Below, in pieces: positions 35,601-45,960 of a DNA stretch of 64,000 nt (positions are counted from its first letter, which is position 1; each line of letters opens with the position of its first letter). Made by a program: the position numbers and the translations under genes. The notes beneath the pieces were generated by a model. It saw only the letters and a list, made by a program, of their open reading frames with translations, searched no databases and was not told the origin of the DNA. Source of the stretch: Watersipora subatra (taxonomy: Eukaryota; Bryozoa; Gymnolaemata; Cheilostomatida; Watersiporidae); the NCBI RefSeq assembly GCF_963576615.1, contig NC_088714.1, forward strand, positions 682,001-746,000, read 5' to 3'.

Positions 35601-38600
35601 AGTCATAGGTTGACTAGCGGAAAAACTGAAGCAGTGTGATGTGATCTGTACTGTGTGACCTGTACTGTGTGATCTGTGCAGGGAGATCTGTACTGTGTGA
35701 TATGTACTGTGTGATCTATACTGTGTGATATGTACTGTGTGATCTGTACTGTGTGATCTGTACTGTGGGATCTGTACTGTGTGATCTGTACTGTGGGATC
35801 TGTACTGTGTGATCTGTACTGTGTGATCTGTACTGTGGGATCTGTACTGTGGGATCTGTACTGGGGGATCTGTACTGGGGGATCTGTACTGTGGGATCTG
35901 TACTGTGTGATCTGTACTGTGGGATCTGTACTGTGTGATTGGTACTGCGTGATCTGTACTGTGGGATCTGTACTGTGTAGTCTGTGTGTTCAGTTTGGGA
36001 TATAGAAGACATCAGTGAATTCTGAAAAGTAGTGTCATCACAAACTGTGTGACAAGTGACACGAGTTGAACAATGCTTGATGATATACATAAATCTTGAT
36101 GTTTGTTTGTCATTCATCTGTCCAGTTATAGCAATAACTTTTAGCAAAGAAAAATCATTTCCGTAAGGGATTTGAACTCCCGACATTCAAATCGCAAGTC
36201 TACTAACAGCACGCGTAACTACAAGGATAAGCTGTTCTTATCATTCCCATTTCTCTTACCATGTACTGTATATCCTTTTCGGATTGCACACGGTATATGT
36301 GCACTTTTTATTTTCAATTAATATTACCTTTTGTTATTTTTTGAAATATTTTCAAAGGCTTTTTTTGCCATAACATAGTTTTTTAATTTGTGATTTTCAA
36401 ATGTGCCGTTACACTCATATTTTCAGTTTTGGTAAATCTGTAAAAGCTAAATGCTTTTCACATGGGCAGTTATATTATCTGAAGTAGGAGTTGCCTTCTC
36501 TCTCCATCACGTGGGCAGTCATATTGTCTGAAGTAGGAAGTGCCCTTGCATTCTCTCTCCATCCAGTCAGACAAAGGAGTTTATTTTTTCTCTTAATTGA
36601 TTCGAACTGCACAAAAACACTTCTCATGATACAAATTTTAAAAGTTAGAATGGGGCAAGGCCAAGCGTAGTGTCACTCACATAGGCATTTTTTTCTACCT
36701 TTTGTGATCATAATTTTCTGTCAATTAGTGAGTAAACATATTCAGGCATACAGAGACATAAAAAATTTTATAACAAAATTTTCTCTTATGAAGTATGCAA
36801 GTAGATTTTTCTAGTATGGTGTGTGACACGCGAGACAATAGGTCATCTCTCAAATCTTCTATTCATTCTGAAATAAATTTTGCTTTTCTTTTATAATCAA
36901 TACAAGAGTAGATTTTTTAGTCCAGGTGTTTTTTCCTAACAAATACTATTTTTCCTTGCCATTCAGACGAGCAAAAAATTGTTTGTCCCGCGCGTCGCAA
37001 TTTTAGTGCATTCAGTTGCAGTCTGTTCTTCCTAAGCTATCTGAGGTAAAAAGATTTTATCTATACATGTATTGCGATTTTGGGCTGCTGTCTCAGTCAA
37101 CCTTCTCAGTTTGCTGAAAATATGGCAAGTTTCCATTTTATAGGCACGTCGAGCATTTGTGATGCGCGGGACATTTTCAATAATATAATATGACGATTTG
37201 TTTGAGATTTCATTTTGATAGTCTGCATGTGAAAGCAACGCTGGATATTCCAAGTCAAAAAATCCAGTTTCCTTGAAAGAAATGAAAAATTGCAATCAAT
37301 TTGTGATGATTTATAACTCCAGAGCATGGAGTTTGTCAAGATTACCCTACTGATACACACACCTGGCGTTGTGCCGTCAAATCACGAGGTAGTCTTTGAA
37401 CCAAATGTGTGTTTTTAACGTGTGATTACAAAAATTACATCGCATGGCGAAGGTTCAATAGATGGTATTGAGGGAAACAGGTTCTAATGGCAGGGTACCG
37501 GAAAAAGTATGTCGTACACTCGGCAAAGTCATTGGCGGAAGCTGCAATAATAATAACTTCCAAATCAGCGGAATCAATAAAGATATTCTCCATCTCGAAA
37601 GATAAGATTACTGAAACAGCACAGATCTGCAAAGAACCCTGGTCCATGGTGTTTTTAATCCATGGCATTCGATTGTGCCATCACATAGCAATTAAAAAGA
37701 TAGTGATGTTTTTCTGTTGGAATGGTGTCCTTCCCCCTGGCAGCCAATTCAACACACACAGCTCAGCAAACCTAGTCAAGAGGTAACCACAAGAGATATT
37801 TCACTAACACAGTTTTCAGTTTTCACCACAATTGCTGGTCGCATTGGCCTGTTTTTGAAGTCAACATTGGAGAAATTCTCACAGCGGAAGCGAATGTAAG
37901 TAGCTACACTATAAAGTACATGCACCGTGCATACAAAAATTTCATGTGGCCAACCCCCAACGACATAGAACCACCCAGAGGAGCTTTCCTTATAAAGTAT
38001 CTCCAGTTATTACACCAGTGGGAACTATTAGGTCACAGAGATACTTTTTTACTAGAAAATGAGGAAATAATAATGGCAGAATATAATGATTTTAAGAAAA
38101 AATGATTTACTGCATAAAAGTTTGACAATCTTTTAGTCGTATGTGTTTAATTTTTCGTGTTTAAATGAAATAAGTATAATGTTTACTAAGTTTAAATTAT
38201 TAGTTGGTTTACTACATGTATATGGGTAGATGTTGTAACTCGAAATCATGACAATTTGGTGTCTAACAACTGCCAAAACGTAGAAAAATTCTGGATTTCT
38301 CATAATTTTATTTTTGTCTCACGCGTCACAGTCCCGCGCGTTACAGGTGGTGCCTTCTTTCAAACCTCACAGAATCATTAAACTTGGGCCTGAAAACAAA
38401 ACGGTACATATTTCTAATAGAAGTAGATATGAGCTTGCCGAACAATAATGTCATGAGTCAAAAACTTAAGAAGATTTTTGCAATTGATCACAAATTAGTT
38501 TTTTATGTCAAATTATGGTCCCGCGCGTCACACCAGCTTTAATATTTAATAATTCTTTAATGCATTGCGCGACAAGGATGATCTCCTTCAGTGATAGTTG

Positions 38601-41600
38601 GTGCCTAAAACAGCATAAATGACAGAAAAAGTTTACATCTGGGCTGTAAAGTGGGCGAGGAAGCATTCAAATGTCTCGCGCGTCACAATCACACCAATAA
38701 TGGCCTTGTCCGATGGTAAATATTTTACCTGTTGAATAAAAATAGGTATTCTGCACAAAAACCTTTTAATTACTAGGGCAATGCCCGGCGTTCATTAATA
38801 TATATATATGTATATGCATAATCTATATATATATACATATCATCTATATATAGTGATATATATCATTAATATACATGTACATAGTGATATATTATTTCAC
38901 GATATATAGTGATATATAAATATATATCATCTATGTTTCCATTGTGTGAATTTGGAATTGTGTGCACATTGAGTTACCATGCGATAAGTTTTTTAATGTA
39001 CATTCGGATGTTGTGGGCTCAGACGCTTTGTTAAAAAAATGGAATTCTATGTCAGAAGTCGTAGTGCACACTCCTGTCTTGCTTTCAAAGTAGAAATGAC
39101 AGAAGTGTTAAAAGCTTTCAAATAGAATAGCTTGTGCGGCATTTTCTTGCGCATCATTCGCAAACGAAGTGCCATTTCCATCTTTTGCAACCATAGAATA
39201 TTCAATAAATATTTGTGAGTAACAAAATTGTTTGATTTGTTCGGATGTACAGCCTCGTGGAACATGGGTTATATCTCATGCGAAGGCTTGCGAGGTGCTG
39301 ACAGGGTTGAGTAGTCGCCACTCGCAGTGGACAGAGGTAAGGCAGGGAGATGGCAAGAGATCCAAGTTGCCACAAAATACTAGAGTTGCTTGTCAGGGAT
39401 CCTACACAAAAGTGACCTTGAGTTGTGTGACCTGCATAGTCCTACTCATCCTTAGCCTTAGTTTCATCTAAAATGCTGTGGCAAATCGGAGGTGTGTCCA
39501 TTTCTTACAAGGAATATCTGAGCCCACCTTGTCATCACCAAGCTGTGGTAGCCTCTAGTTATAAATAGGTACGAATGGAAGCTGTTTCTCAGCAACCTTA
39601 GCGTCGGGGCAGCTGTACTGAGTTCACAGGTTTTTGTCGCTGCCGGAAAGAGACTTGATAATGTTTCTCTTTATTCTTATGACAGCATATGCGAAGACTA
39701 CGACCTGTGCGAAGCGTGTGAAGCAAAACCTCGAGGTATGGTGCACGATGAGGACCACCTTTTCATTCAAATGAAGAAGCCTCGAACCGCGCCTCCACCT
39801 TTTAAAACCATCTTGCATGAGGTACACACACTACGATATTATTACCTGCTCTCTCTTTACCTCTTGTTGTTACCTTGTACTTCTGTCTACTAGAGTAACT
39901 AGACTAACATTGGTTCTCTCTACAAGCATGTTATATAGGGTTCACCTGGCTCTAGGCCTTTCACCAGTTGTCGCCAAAACATTCTAACTAAGATTGTTTG
40001 CTTGTGTTAACACCCCTGTAATTCTATCAGTTATTTCAAAAGTTATCTCCCCTCTAAGCTTCAATACCAGCTCTATGGCTCAATGCTGCTAGCTGTAAGA
40101 CACATTAAAGTAGGTTTGGGTTCACGAGAGTGAATCTTCAGAGTCTTTACCAATCTTCATCTCACCAGGACTCGGTGGTCATGGGAATGAGCCAGGACAT
40201 GAGCTCAAACTCGCACAAGTTGAAGGTCAGCGACAGCAGAACAATTACTTACCGTTGTGATAACTGCCATACGTCTCCTATAGTCGGAACACGGTATAAG
40301 TGTGGGTAAGTGTATAACTAACACTTGCATGCATACTTACAAGTGCATGCGGGTACAAAATGTAGGTGTGTATATAGTTAGCACCTATATGCATGTTGAT
40401 AATGTGAGTATATGGACATAGTAACCATAGAGTTATTAAACACGAATGATATCACACTGTGTAGATAGTTGAGCTAATCAAACAGCAAAGACTTGTTGCA
40501 CTTTTTAAATGAAGTCCGAGGTCTCTTATCTTAAGTAACCAAAACTGGGCTTCATCAAGATAAGAAGTTGAGCATTTCTCCTATTTCTCGCAGAGGCCAA
40601 TTATTTTCTCATGTTAGACACCCATTCACTGGGGCTAGACACCCATCCACTGGGGCTAGACACCCACCCACTGGGGCTAGTCACCCACCCACTGGGTCTA
40701 GACACCCACCCTCATGGGGCTAGACACCCGTCCACTGGGGCTAGACACCCGTCCACTGAGGCTAAACACCCACCCTCATGGGGCTAGACACCCACTCTCA
40801 TGGGGCTAGACACCAGTACTTTCTAACATTACAGGTTGTAAGTCATGCAACAACGCTTTATGTTGAGTTGTTGTACAAACACGAACCAAAGAACATGTTT
40901 AGCCAATACTGAAAAGTGAAAATTGTGTTCACTAATAATAAATCTTTTCATCAAATTCATCAAAGTGTCGGCTTCTCAACAATATTGTTGCTGTTATTTC
41001 TTTTTATATTTTTGAGTATTTCTAGTTTTAGCAAAAAAGCGAATTAAACAAACAAGTAGTGAAAAAATAGCAGAAAAAGTTGGTTCGCTAAAAATATGCG
41101 ATCCGATCAAACCCAAGGATCAGTTGTGCACAACTGAGCCAAAGTTTGCATGGTCGACGCTGTTGGACTTAAGCTTAAGGCTCAGTAACTCGTGTCCAAC
41201 CTGAAATGGTTTAACCTTAAGAATTTGGGTTATGGTGTGGCACACTCATGCAAGTTTTATGTAAATGGCGCTGGGAGATGGCAGCAGCTCAATTGATATA
41301 GAAGACTGGTACCAGTGAGATTGCTGCCTGAAATGAAGTTTATGAATGTCTCATTTGAGTAGGCCTATAGACACCATGATGCCATAGAGACCATGATGCC
41401 TATAGACACCATGATGCCATAGATACCATGATGCCTATAGACACTATGATGCCTATATACACCATGATGCCATAGATACCATGATGCCTATAGACACCAT
41501 GATGCCATAGAGACCATGATGCCTATAGACACTATGATGCCTATAGACACTATGATGCCTATAGACACTATGATGCCTATAGACACTATGATGCCTATAG

Positions 41601-44600
41601 ACACTATGATGCCTACAGACACCATGATGCCTATAGACACCATGATGCCTATAGACACTATGATGCCTATAGACACTATGATGCCTATAGACACCATGAT
41701 GCCTATAGACACTATGATGCCTATAGACACTATGATGCCTACAGACACTATGATGCCTATAGACACCATTATGTCTATAGACACTATGATGCCTATAGAC
41801 ACTATGATGCCTATAGACACTATGATGCCATAGATACCGAGATGCCATAGATACCGAGATGCCATAGATACCGAGATGCCATAGATACCGAGATGCCATA
41901 GATACCGAGATGCCATAGATACCATAATGTATTGGCAAATACATCAAGAAATGAAATACCGTTGATGTTTTGGCAGTCTCCAAGACCACTCTTTAAAACT
42001 GCTAAAACATCAATGAGACATTCACGTGTAATTCATCGAGGCTGGTGTTTGCTGAGCTGTATAAATGTTTGTTTTCAGAATCTGTGCAGACTACGATCTC
42101 TGCTCAGAGTGTGAAAAGAAATCCGAGGATATCCATGATCCTAAACATGTATTTCTTGTGCTGCGAAATCCAGTTGGTTTTCACACGACGACCCCACAGC
42201 TGACGTATAACTTTTATGACTAGCAAAACGTTTGTCTTTAACTGAAGTTCTCCTGTTCAGTATGATGGTATCACAACATTCACTTGAAGAAATACAAAAC
42301 AGACTTTACTTATTCATTTTTTTTAAATTTGTAGCTTTTATTTATAGAATGATCAATTTATATATGATATATTGTTACATTAATTGGTGGTTAATTGTGC
42401 ATGTTGATATTGACACATGCATTATTGGCTATGATTGTCCGAATAGAAGCTGTTATGTTCGAAGTGTAGCTCTTTGGCATTATTCTAGTTGGTTACCATA
42501 ACTGTCATTGTACTTGGTCACCTTAGAGGTCTGTCCGGTTGACCCTGACAGCACCAGAAAGCTGCTATATGCATGGACATTGACATTCAGGTCTTTTATT
42601 GTTGCTATTTGTATCTATTTGATTTTATTAAACATTTTCTGTGCTCTATTTCTAAGAAAATCATTTTATAAATAAATAAAAGTTGGTGTACGATGAATTG
42701 TTTTTTCAACAACGTTTAACTTGCCTTGTACTTGCTATAGACATGGAAGCTAGCATTGAGCAACTTTGATGCTAAGTTATCAATTAAGATATCTTAAGAT
42801 ATTAAGATAAGATGTAACAAGATCATATATTTGTTTGCCCAAAGTATTGCTCTCACCTATAGGCCAGTTGGCAGCGGTAAATAACTATATGAATTGGCAG
42901 TGATGGTCCCTGTCTAACCGTCACAATGCATGGCTTCTTATTAACATGATATGAAATGTCTGAAGTTTTAAAACCACTTAAAATATTACCAAGCGCAAAA
43001 TGTCAATCTAAAAATTGAGAAAGCAGAAACTGCAATCACAATGTCTAATATCATAGACTTTATGATCAATAAGTACCTTGAAATTCAAATGTTAAATGGA
43101 TCAGCAGGCAGGATAGGACTAGCTACTATCCACCATAAGCTCAATGTCGACCAATCAACCCACTCACCCATCGTTCTTTTGGTCGGAAGCTCAACAGTCG
43201 CTCAAAATAGCTTTCAATGTTCAACTTCATTTCCAGAAGTGACCAGTTGGGATTTGCCTCCTCCGTCAGGTAATTCTTCAATGACTTGTTGAGTCTGATT
43301 ACGATTCTGATAGCGGTGGCAATCTTGTAGAATCTTCTAGATGACTGAAAACATGAGAAAATGATTGTAGCTTAATCTAGAAGCATTATCTATGTCTGGC
43401 AGAGAGAAAAAAAGCCAATGTACAGCATCATTGCCTCGTCTATGTATATATATCTCCATGTTTGTCTGCTGGTCCGTCGTTCATGTCCAGTTATAGGGAT
43501 GAAGTTTTAGGAATGAAAAATCTGCCTTCCGCTAAATTTGAACTCATTACCTCCAGTTATGAAGACAGGCGAGTTTATCCATTAAGCCATTGACCTACTT
43601 GTTATACAATGGACTAATTGCACACATACTTACTATATCGGCTAAAATATGCATAACGACATTGCATGGCGCATAAAATCACACGATTCGGCTTCATGGC
43701 TCACAGCACTCGTTATGTAAAGTTTAGCCATATAAACAAGCTTAAGTTACTAGCATTGTTAATTAGTTACTAGCTTAAGTTCCTCAAATTTGTTAATTTT
43801 GCCATTGGATAATTAGTCAACTTAGCAAATGGCAACTGCATTACTTGCCATTGTTTATAAGCTGTTTTTATTATCCATGCAATGCCACGAATTCATTTAG
43901 TGTAACTATATATGAAATTATTTGTGTTTTTGTATATACTTCAATTTTTTGATGATATCAATTATTCATTGAGTTCTGCTGAAGCTTTAATAAACAACCA
44001 TTATCTGTTACTATGCACAAATGAAAAAGCAAAATTTCCAAATCTTATGATCTGCTTGAGTATCAGTTGTAGTAATGCACTTGCATACAAAACATCCACT
44101 GACTTGTATTGTTTCTATGAACATGATACCCTTTCATAGTTTTATTAGCAGAATGAAAGTAAGCCCAAGTTAGTCAGGTCTTCCAGATACTTTGTAATAA
44201 TGACTAGAGATAAGACAACTTCACGTTGAACATTAAATTTCATGTTGTTGGTTTATAATCAATTTTACTAGTTACTAAAAAGATATGGCATTACATACCT
44301 CATTATTTCGAAACCTTTCAGCTGTCCTGCTGTTCACTCCGATATCTCTCAGTCGAAGCCTTCGCATTCGCAAATCATCTCTTCCCAGCTGTGTGTGTCT
44401 CCTGGTAGGCTTCGAATTGTCTGGCTGATCCTTATTCTCTGTCAGCCTACTATCTGACAGCCGTGGCAGTCCGCTGATGAATACATCTGACACACGTCGT
44501 GCGGTGATTATTTTTTTGATAGTCGTACTCACTGACCTTCTGGGGGAAGTTTTAGCGGTCGTTGGTGCTCGGGGTACGCCCTCAGTTCCTCGCGCCAAAG

Positions 44601-44685
44601 AAGAACCTAGGTTGATTTTAGGAGCTGATGCGCCATAAAAATTGTTGCCCTCTTGATGCTCTCTAATAGTATTAATTGGAATCAT
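14661..44685 (-). CDS. CNBD2: Cyclic nucleotide-binding domain protein, CNBD2-like, 16 exons found
   Basis: Exons in order: 44685-44299, 43344-43168, 29342-29225, 28679-28599, 27631-27543, 26998-26836, 23706-23623, 23033-22830, 22250-22106, 21991-21879, 21712-21620, 21429-21294, 21104-21028, 19409-19332, 16595-16446, 14786-14661. All have AG/GT borders and matching phases except 29225 to 28679, where an exon must be missing. About 740 residues are visible. A basic N-terminal tail leads to a helix RRFYKIATAIRIVIRLNKSL as in CNBD2. A cNMP-binding fold follows (YEARRVITRLGH, FYLLLSGTLLV) with phosphate cassette GEAFGEVGLITGSKRNATI, keeping the Glu and Arg that hold cyclic nucleotide in the family. 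A second, split cNMP-like half carries LVVVISGKC and EGAECLFISKKIF. Mammalian CNBD2 acts in sperm, where it binds cAMP and is needed for normal flagella; a similar role here is inferred. The start may be ATG 44685, or an upstream exon may exist. Confidence 0.8.
15330..15990. repeat. 42-bp minisatellite in the last CNBD2-like intron
   Basis: About 16 copies of a 40-43-bp unit (CTAACTATGTCCCATCTCAG, ACAGCCAAAGCTACC). It lies between the exons at 16446 and 14786. Confidence 0.95.
17697..18841. mobile_element. hAT-like non-autonomous transposon
   Basis: The ends are inverted TAGAGGTGGAACGAGAC, flanked by an exact 8-bp direct repeat GTTGTTAT (17689-17696 and 18842-18849). Eight-base target duplications with such ends are the hallmark of hAT elements. 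Subterminal regions are packed with CTCGAGAC and GAGACGAGAC motifs, likely transposase-binding repeats. No transposase frame was seen in 1145 bp. It lies in a CNBD2-like intron. Confidence 0.85.
19557..20717. mobile_element. pogo/Tigger-like non-autonomous transposon
   Basis: Terminal inverted repeats begin CAGTCAAACATGGATAACT and end with its complement (AGTTATCCATGTTTGACTG), flanked by TA on both sides (19555-19556, 20718-20719). CAGTCAAAC-type ends and a TA target are typical of the pogo/Tigger branch of Tc1/mariner. Its body is shared with 2140-2570. An internal foldback element (19903-20295) has inserted into it. There is no transposase frame. Confidence 0.8.
19903..20295. mobile_element. 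Foldback element nested in the pogo-like element
   Basis: Two arms of about 150 bp are near-perfect inverted copies (left GGTATTCGTTAAGAGC to AATAGTTTTC; right from ACTATTCATC to GCTCTTAACGAATCC), separated by about 90 bp. The related core at 2.1-2.6 kb lacks this block, which supports a secondary insertion. Confidence 0.75.
22268..22640. repeat. 29-bp minisatellite
   Basis: About 12 copies of a 29-bp unit (GATATACTGTGGTATGTAAT then CGCTACTAT) beginning only about 17 bases upstream of the CNBD2-like exon 22250-22106 in the sense direction. It therefore occupies the place where that intron's branch point would be expected. Confidence 0.95.
24070..24945. repeat. 31-bp minisatellite with acceptor-like units
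   Basis: About 28 copies of a 31-bp unit (AGGTGTAAGTAAGGTGACAA, GTTCCTGTATT) inside the CNBD2-like intron between 26836 and 23706. On the gene's sense (minus) strand each unit reads TTACTTACACCTAATACAGG, which resembles a branch point plus 3' splice site. Confidence 0.95.
25835..25975 (-). mobile_element. SINE-like element, degraded
   Basis: On the minus strand there is a B-box-like ATGAGTTTAAATTCC (25892-25906) preceded by a tRNA-like head. It is followed by a tail with CAGATGGACAAG, close to the CAGATGGATAAACG tail at 50.7 kb. Confidence 0.45.
25990..26330. repeat. 47-bp minisatellite
   Basis: About seven copies of a 47-bp unit (TATAGCCAGAGTTAATCAGG then GTTGAATGG), degenerating to the right. 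Confidence 0.95.
27130..27500. repeat. Degenerate tandem repeat of about 50 bp
   Basis: Six to seven loose copies sharing CAATGAGAG, GTAAGCAA or GCTAAGCAA, and TATACTG...ACATAC. Stop-free frames on both strands arise from the repeat. Confidence 0.75.
27720..28470. repeat. 44-48-bp minisatellite
   Basis: About 17 copies of TGGTATTGGCTGAACAGCAA plus CTCATGGCTGAATATA, some with an ACAGTA insertion. It fills the CNBD2-like intron between 28599 and 27631. Confidence 0.95.
29343..30905. other. Intron of the CNBD2-like gene, mostly unrecognised
   Basis: Contains a 58-bp palindromic element at 29699-29756 (ACATAGACCTATTAA and its complement at the ends), also present at 55182-55231. Otherwise no exon or repeat was recognised. 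Confidence 0.5.
31231..31274. repeat. Perfect 19-bp hairpin
   Basis: CCAATGATATACAGCCCCC, a 6-base loop, then its exact complement. It lies in the left arm of the foldback element. A broken, expanded version is seen near 32935-32995. Confidence 0.85.
31490..32345. repeat. AT-rich interspersed repeat, two to three tandem copies
   Basis: Repeated blocks: CATGATATGAAATTTAAAAG, GTTTGAAAAAGCTTGAAAA, ACAGTTGTT, and a final TTTTTTATTACTCGGGCAAC. The same family occurs at 11.4, 13.5 and 36.6 kb. It forms the loop of the Mutator-like element. Confidence 0.75.
32510..32880. repeat. TTTCCATA-type low-complexity array
   Basis: Irregular repeats of ATTTCCAT with 6- to 20-base spacing. It interrupts the right arm of the foldback element, so it arose or expanded after insertion. 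Confidence 0.9.
34240..42223 (+). CDS. RING-ZZ-ZZ zinc-finger protein, likely E3 ubiquitin ligase
   Basis: Five exons: 34240-34519, 35313-35547, 39686-39821, 40169-40305 and 42079-42223, all AG/GT bordered and in phase, giving 310 residues. The ATG is in good context (AAGATGG). A classic C3HC4 RING occupies residues 19-58 (C19, C22, C34, H36, C39, C42, C55, C58). A basic, helix-forming linker follows (about 100-135), then a ZZ finger at about 151-199 (CDEC, YKCGICEDYDLCEACE, final His pair) and a second at about 245-291 (CDNC, YKCGICADYDLCSECE). The second ZZ ends HVFLVLRNPV, much like the NBR1/p62 ZZ type. RING fingers of this form recruit E2 enzymes, and ZZ fingers bind protein N-termini or histone tails, so substrate-binding ZZ modules on an E3 are plausible. 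The substrate is unknown. It is nested in an intron of the CNBD2-like gene, antisense to it. Confidence 0.85.
35637..35985. repeat. 14-bp minisatellite in RING-ZZ intron 2
   Basis: About 25 copies of GATCTGTACTGTGT with GGG variants, about 90 bases after the donor of exon 2. Confidence 0.95.
36085..36245 (-). mobile_element. tRNA-derived SINE
   Basis: On the minus strand there is a clear B box GGGAGTTCAAATCCC (36168-36182) in a tRNA-like head. A tail follows reading TATAACTGGACAGATGAATG, the same tail type as at 12.4 and 43.5 kb. The head has lost parts of its stems, so it is not a working tRNA gene. Confidence 0.7.
36575..38800. repeat. AT-rich interspersed repeat split by an inserted transposon
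   Basis: The left part (36575-36653: ACACTTCTCATGATAC, AAAAGTTAGAATGG) and the right part (38713-38800: ATGGTAAATATT to ATTACTAGGGCAATGCCCGG) are the two halves of the repeat family seen intact at 32.2-32.35 kb. They are separated by the element at 36654-38712. Confidence 0.75.
36654..38712. mobile_element. DNA transposon with CGCGTCAC subterminal motifs
   Basis: Inserted into a known repeat, so its borders are well defined. The ends share GGCAAGGCCA on the left and TGGCCTTGTCC on the right, flanked by ATGG. Motifs of the type TCCCGCGCGTCACA or its complement recur about seven times towards both ends (for example near 36835, 36992, 37160, 38322, 38333, 38521 and 38676), as in elements whose transposase binds subterminal repeats. 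Short plus-strand frames inside (37487-37786, 37920-38105) are protein-like in composition but I do not recognise them. The superfamily is undetermined. Confidence 0.65.
38800..38935. repeat. TATA-rich microsatellite
   Basis: Imperfect TATATATCAT repeats adjoining the end of the interspersed repeat. Confidence 0.85.
40610..40815. repeat. 21-bp minisatellite in the last RING-ZZ intron
   Basis: About ten copies of GACACCCACCCACTGGGGCTA with small variants. Confidence 0.95.
41362..41935. repeat. 18-bp and 17-bp compound minisatellite
   Basis: About 27 copies of CTATAGACACTATGATGC followed by six copies of a 17-bp variant CATAGATACCGAGATGC. Long stop-free frames occur on both strands because of the 18-bp unit. 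Confidence 0.95.
42671..42680 (+). terminator. Candidate poly(A) signals of the RING-ZZ gene
   Basis: Two overlapping AATAAA hexamers about 450 bases after the TAG at 42221-42223. This fits a short 3' untranslated region. Confidence 0.55.
43470..43612 (-). mobile_element. tRNA-derived SINE
   Basis: Minus strand: A-box-like AATGGCTTAATGGATAAA (43573-43595 region), B-box-like AATGAGTTCAAATTT (43533-43547), and tail TATAACTGGACATGAACGAC. It lies within the CNBD2-like intron-exon neighbourhood but outside coding exons. Confidence 0.7.
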
Positions 44686-45214
44686 GTTGAGAGACAACGG
44701 AAGAGTCAGCGCCTCTCGCCGTCTCACTGTTTACAAGAATGATTGTGAAATGGACTCGCTACAGAGCAACCCTATCATACCCCGTGTTTATTACCTGGTT
44801 CTAGTTTGTTGCCGAGATAAGAAGGTGATATTTACTCAGCTCTCAAGAAGTAGGAGATCTTAGCAACGCTGTCCGCTCGCTAAAATAATATCACACCCTC
44901 ACGTCACTCTTTCCCTACCAACCTCGTGTAGTTCTCTGAGATGTTGCAGCTCATTAGAAACTGTCAGACCTTGAAATCTATGCCTAGTAAAAACTTAAAG
45001 AATTGCTCTCTCATCCAAAGGCATTTTTTATGTATCAGTTTTTTGTGTGAGTCAAAATTGAAAATTGGAAGCTTTTTTATGGTAACCCCACATAGTCTCT
45101 GATCAGGCACAAGAGGCTCCCGCCCTAAAGAGACCAACACTCCAGATCTTTAAATATTAGTCTATTTCTAAGTACCTTAAACACCTGACTTGTACAGCCT
45201 AAAACCAAGTTTAT
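44686..45214. other. Upstream region of the CNBD2-like gene
   Basis: A possible 5' untranslated region and promoter on the minus strand. An AG acceptor just before GTGAGACGG (about 44727) would make the first listed exon internal. No TATA box or other clear element was recognised. Confidence 0.35.
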
Positions 45215-45960
45215 TTAATTGGCTGGAGTTGACTTTTCCAAGGCCTATGACAGGCTCAAGCCGTTAGCCTTAATTGATAAGATGAGAAGATATGAATTTA
45301 ATAATAGTAATAATAATAATAATGGGGACTAGGTAGCATTTGGTAGCCTGTTTTAAAAGCAACTGTACTGAGCCTGTTCAATATTGACTCAAGCATAGGC
45401 TCACCATGAGGAACAATCCTGAGGACAACTTAATGGCTTGACTATTGTAAGTAATTTGACAGACAAAAAACATGATGTTATGATTCGGATGATACTAGTT
45501 TATATGTGCTGGTATCTGGCCATAATAACCAACTTGCTATGCACCATGTTTAGCTGCAGTATTACTTGAAAGAATATTTTACAAAAAGGTTGGTGAAACA
45601 CTATTCCTTTGGCTTGCATGCCATCAATTTATTTTGACTGAAGATAACTGTATGTGTGCTGGAGTTATCTGCTCAATACTAGATCTAGAGTTGAAACTAA
45701 GACTATTTATAAGTCACAGACTTACTCCTTTACCAGCACAATAATATTACATCTCAACGTAGTCTCAATATTGCAAACAAAGCTCATTGCACACTGAAAG
45801 AAAACCTTAAAGAGTGTCTACCAGTTTGAAGCTTTAATCACTGTTTCCACTTTTGAGTGCTCTCCGAGCCCTTTGGCATTTCTTAATGTGGAGTTGTGCT
45901 TTTACAATTAGAAACACTTATTATGATGACCATGCAGGGGTTTCTTCCTTTTTTTCAGCT
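45215..45960 (+). mobile_element. LINE fragment: reverse transcriptase remnant
   Basis: Plus-strand codons at 45228 read VDFSKAYDRLKPLALIDKM, matching reverse-transcriptase motif A of non-LTR retrotransposons (DFSKAFDR). About 260 bases on, DDTSLYVLVSG (45488 onwards) matches motif C (FADDTSLY), and TSQRSLNIANKAHCTLKENL near 45748 resembles the region after the catalytic core. The motifs lie in different frames with stops between, so the copy is dead. It is probably of a CR1/Jockey/RTE-like clade; which one is not clear. The ends are not visible. Confidence 0.7.

Noticed and set aside
37487-38105. Plus-strand frames that could be extra exons of the RING-ZZ gene
   Set aside because: They lie inside an inserted transposon that splits a repeat, so they are more likely element-derived. 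No domain was recognised.
39232-39471. A 79-codon plus-strand frame between RING-ZZ exons 2 and 3
   Set aside because: No splice borders in phase and no family resemblance; it interrupts the ZZ domain that otherwise joins cleanly.
41453-41989. Frames of 105-178 codons on both strands
   Set aside because: Explained by the 18-bp minisatellite in the last RING-ZZ intron.
44868-44885. An RFX X-box upstream of the CNBD2-like gene, as in ciliary genes
   Set aside because: Only one half-site (AGCAAC) fits well; the other half and spacing do not match the consensus.
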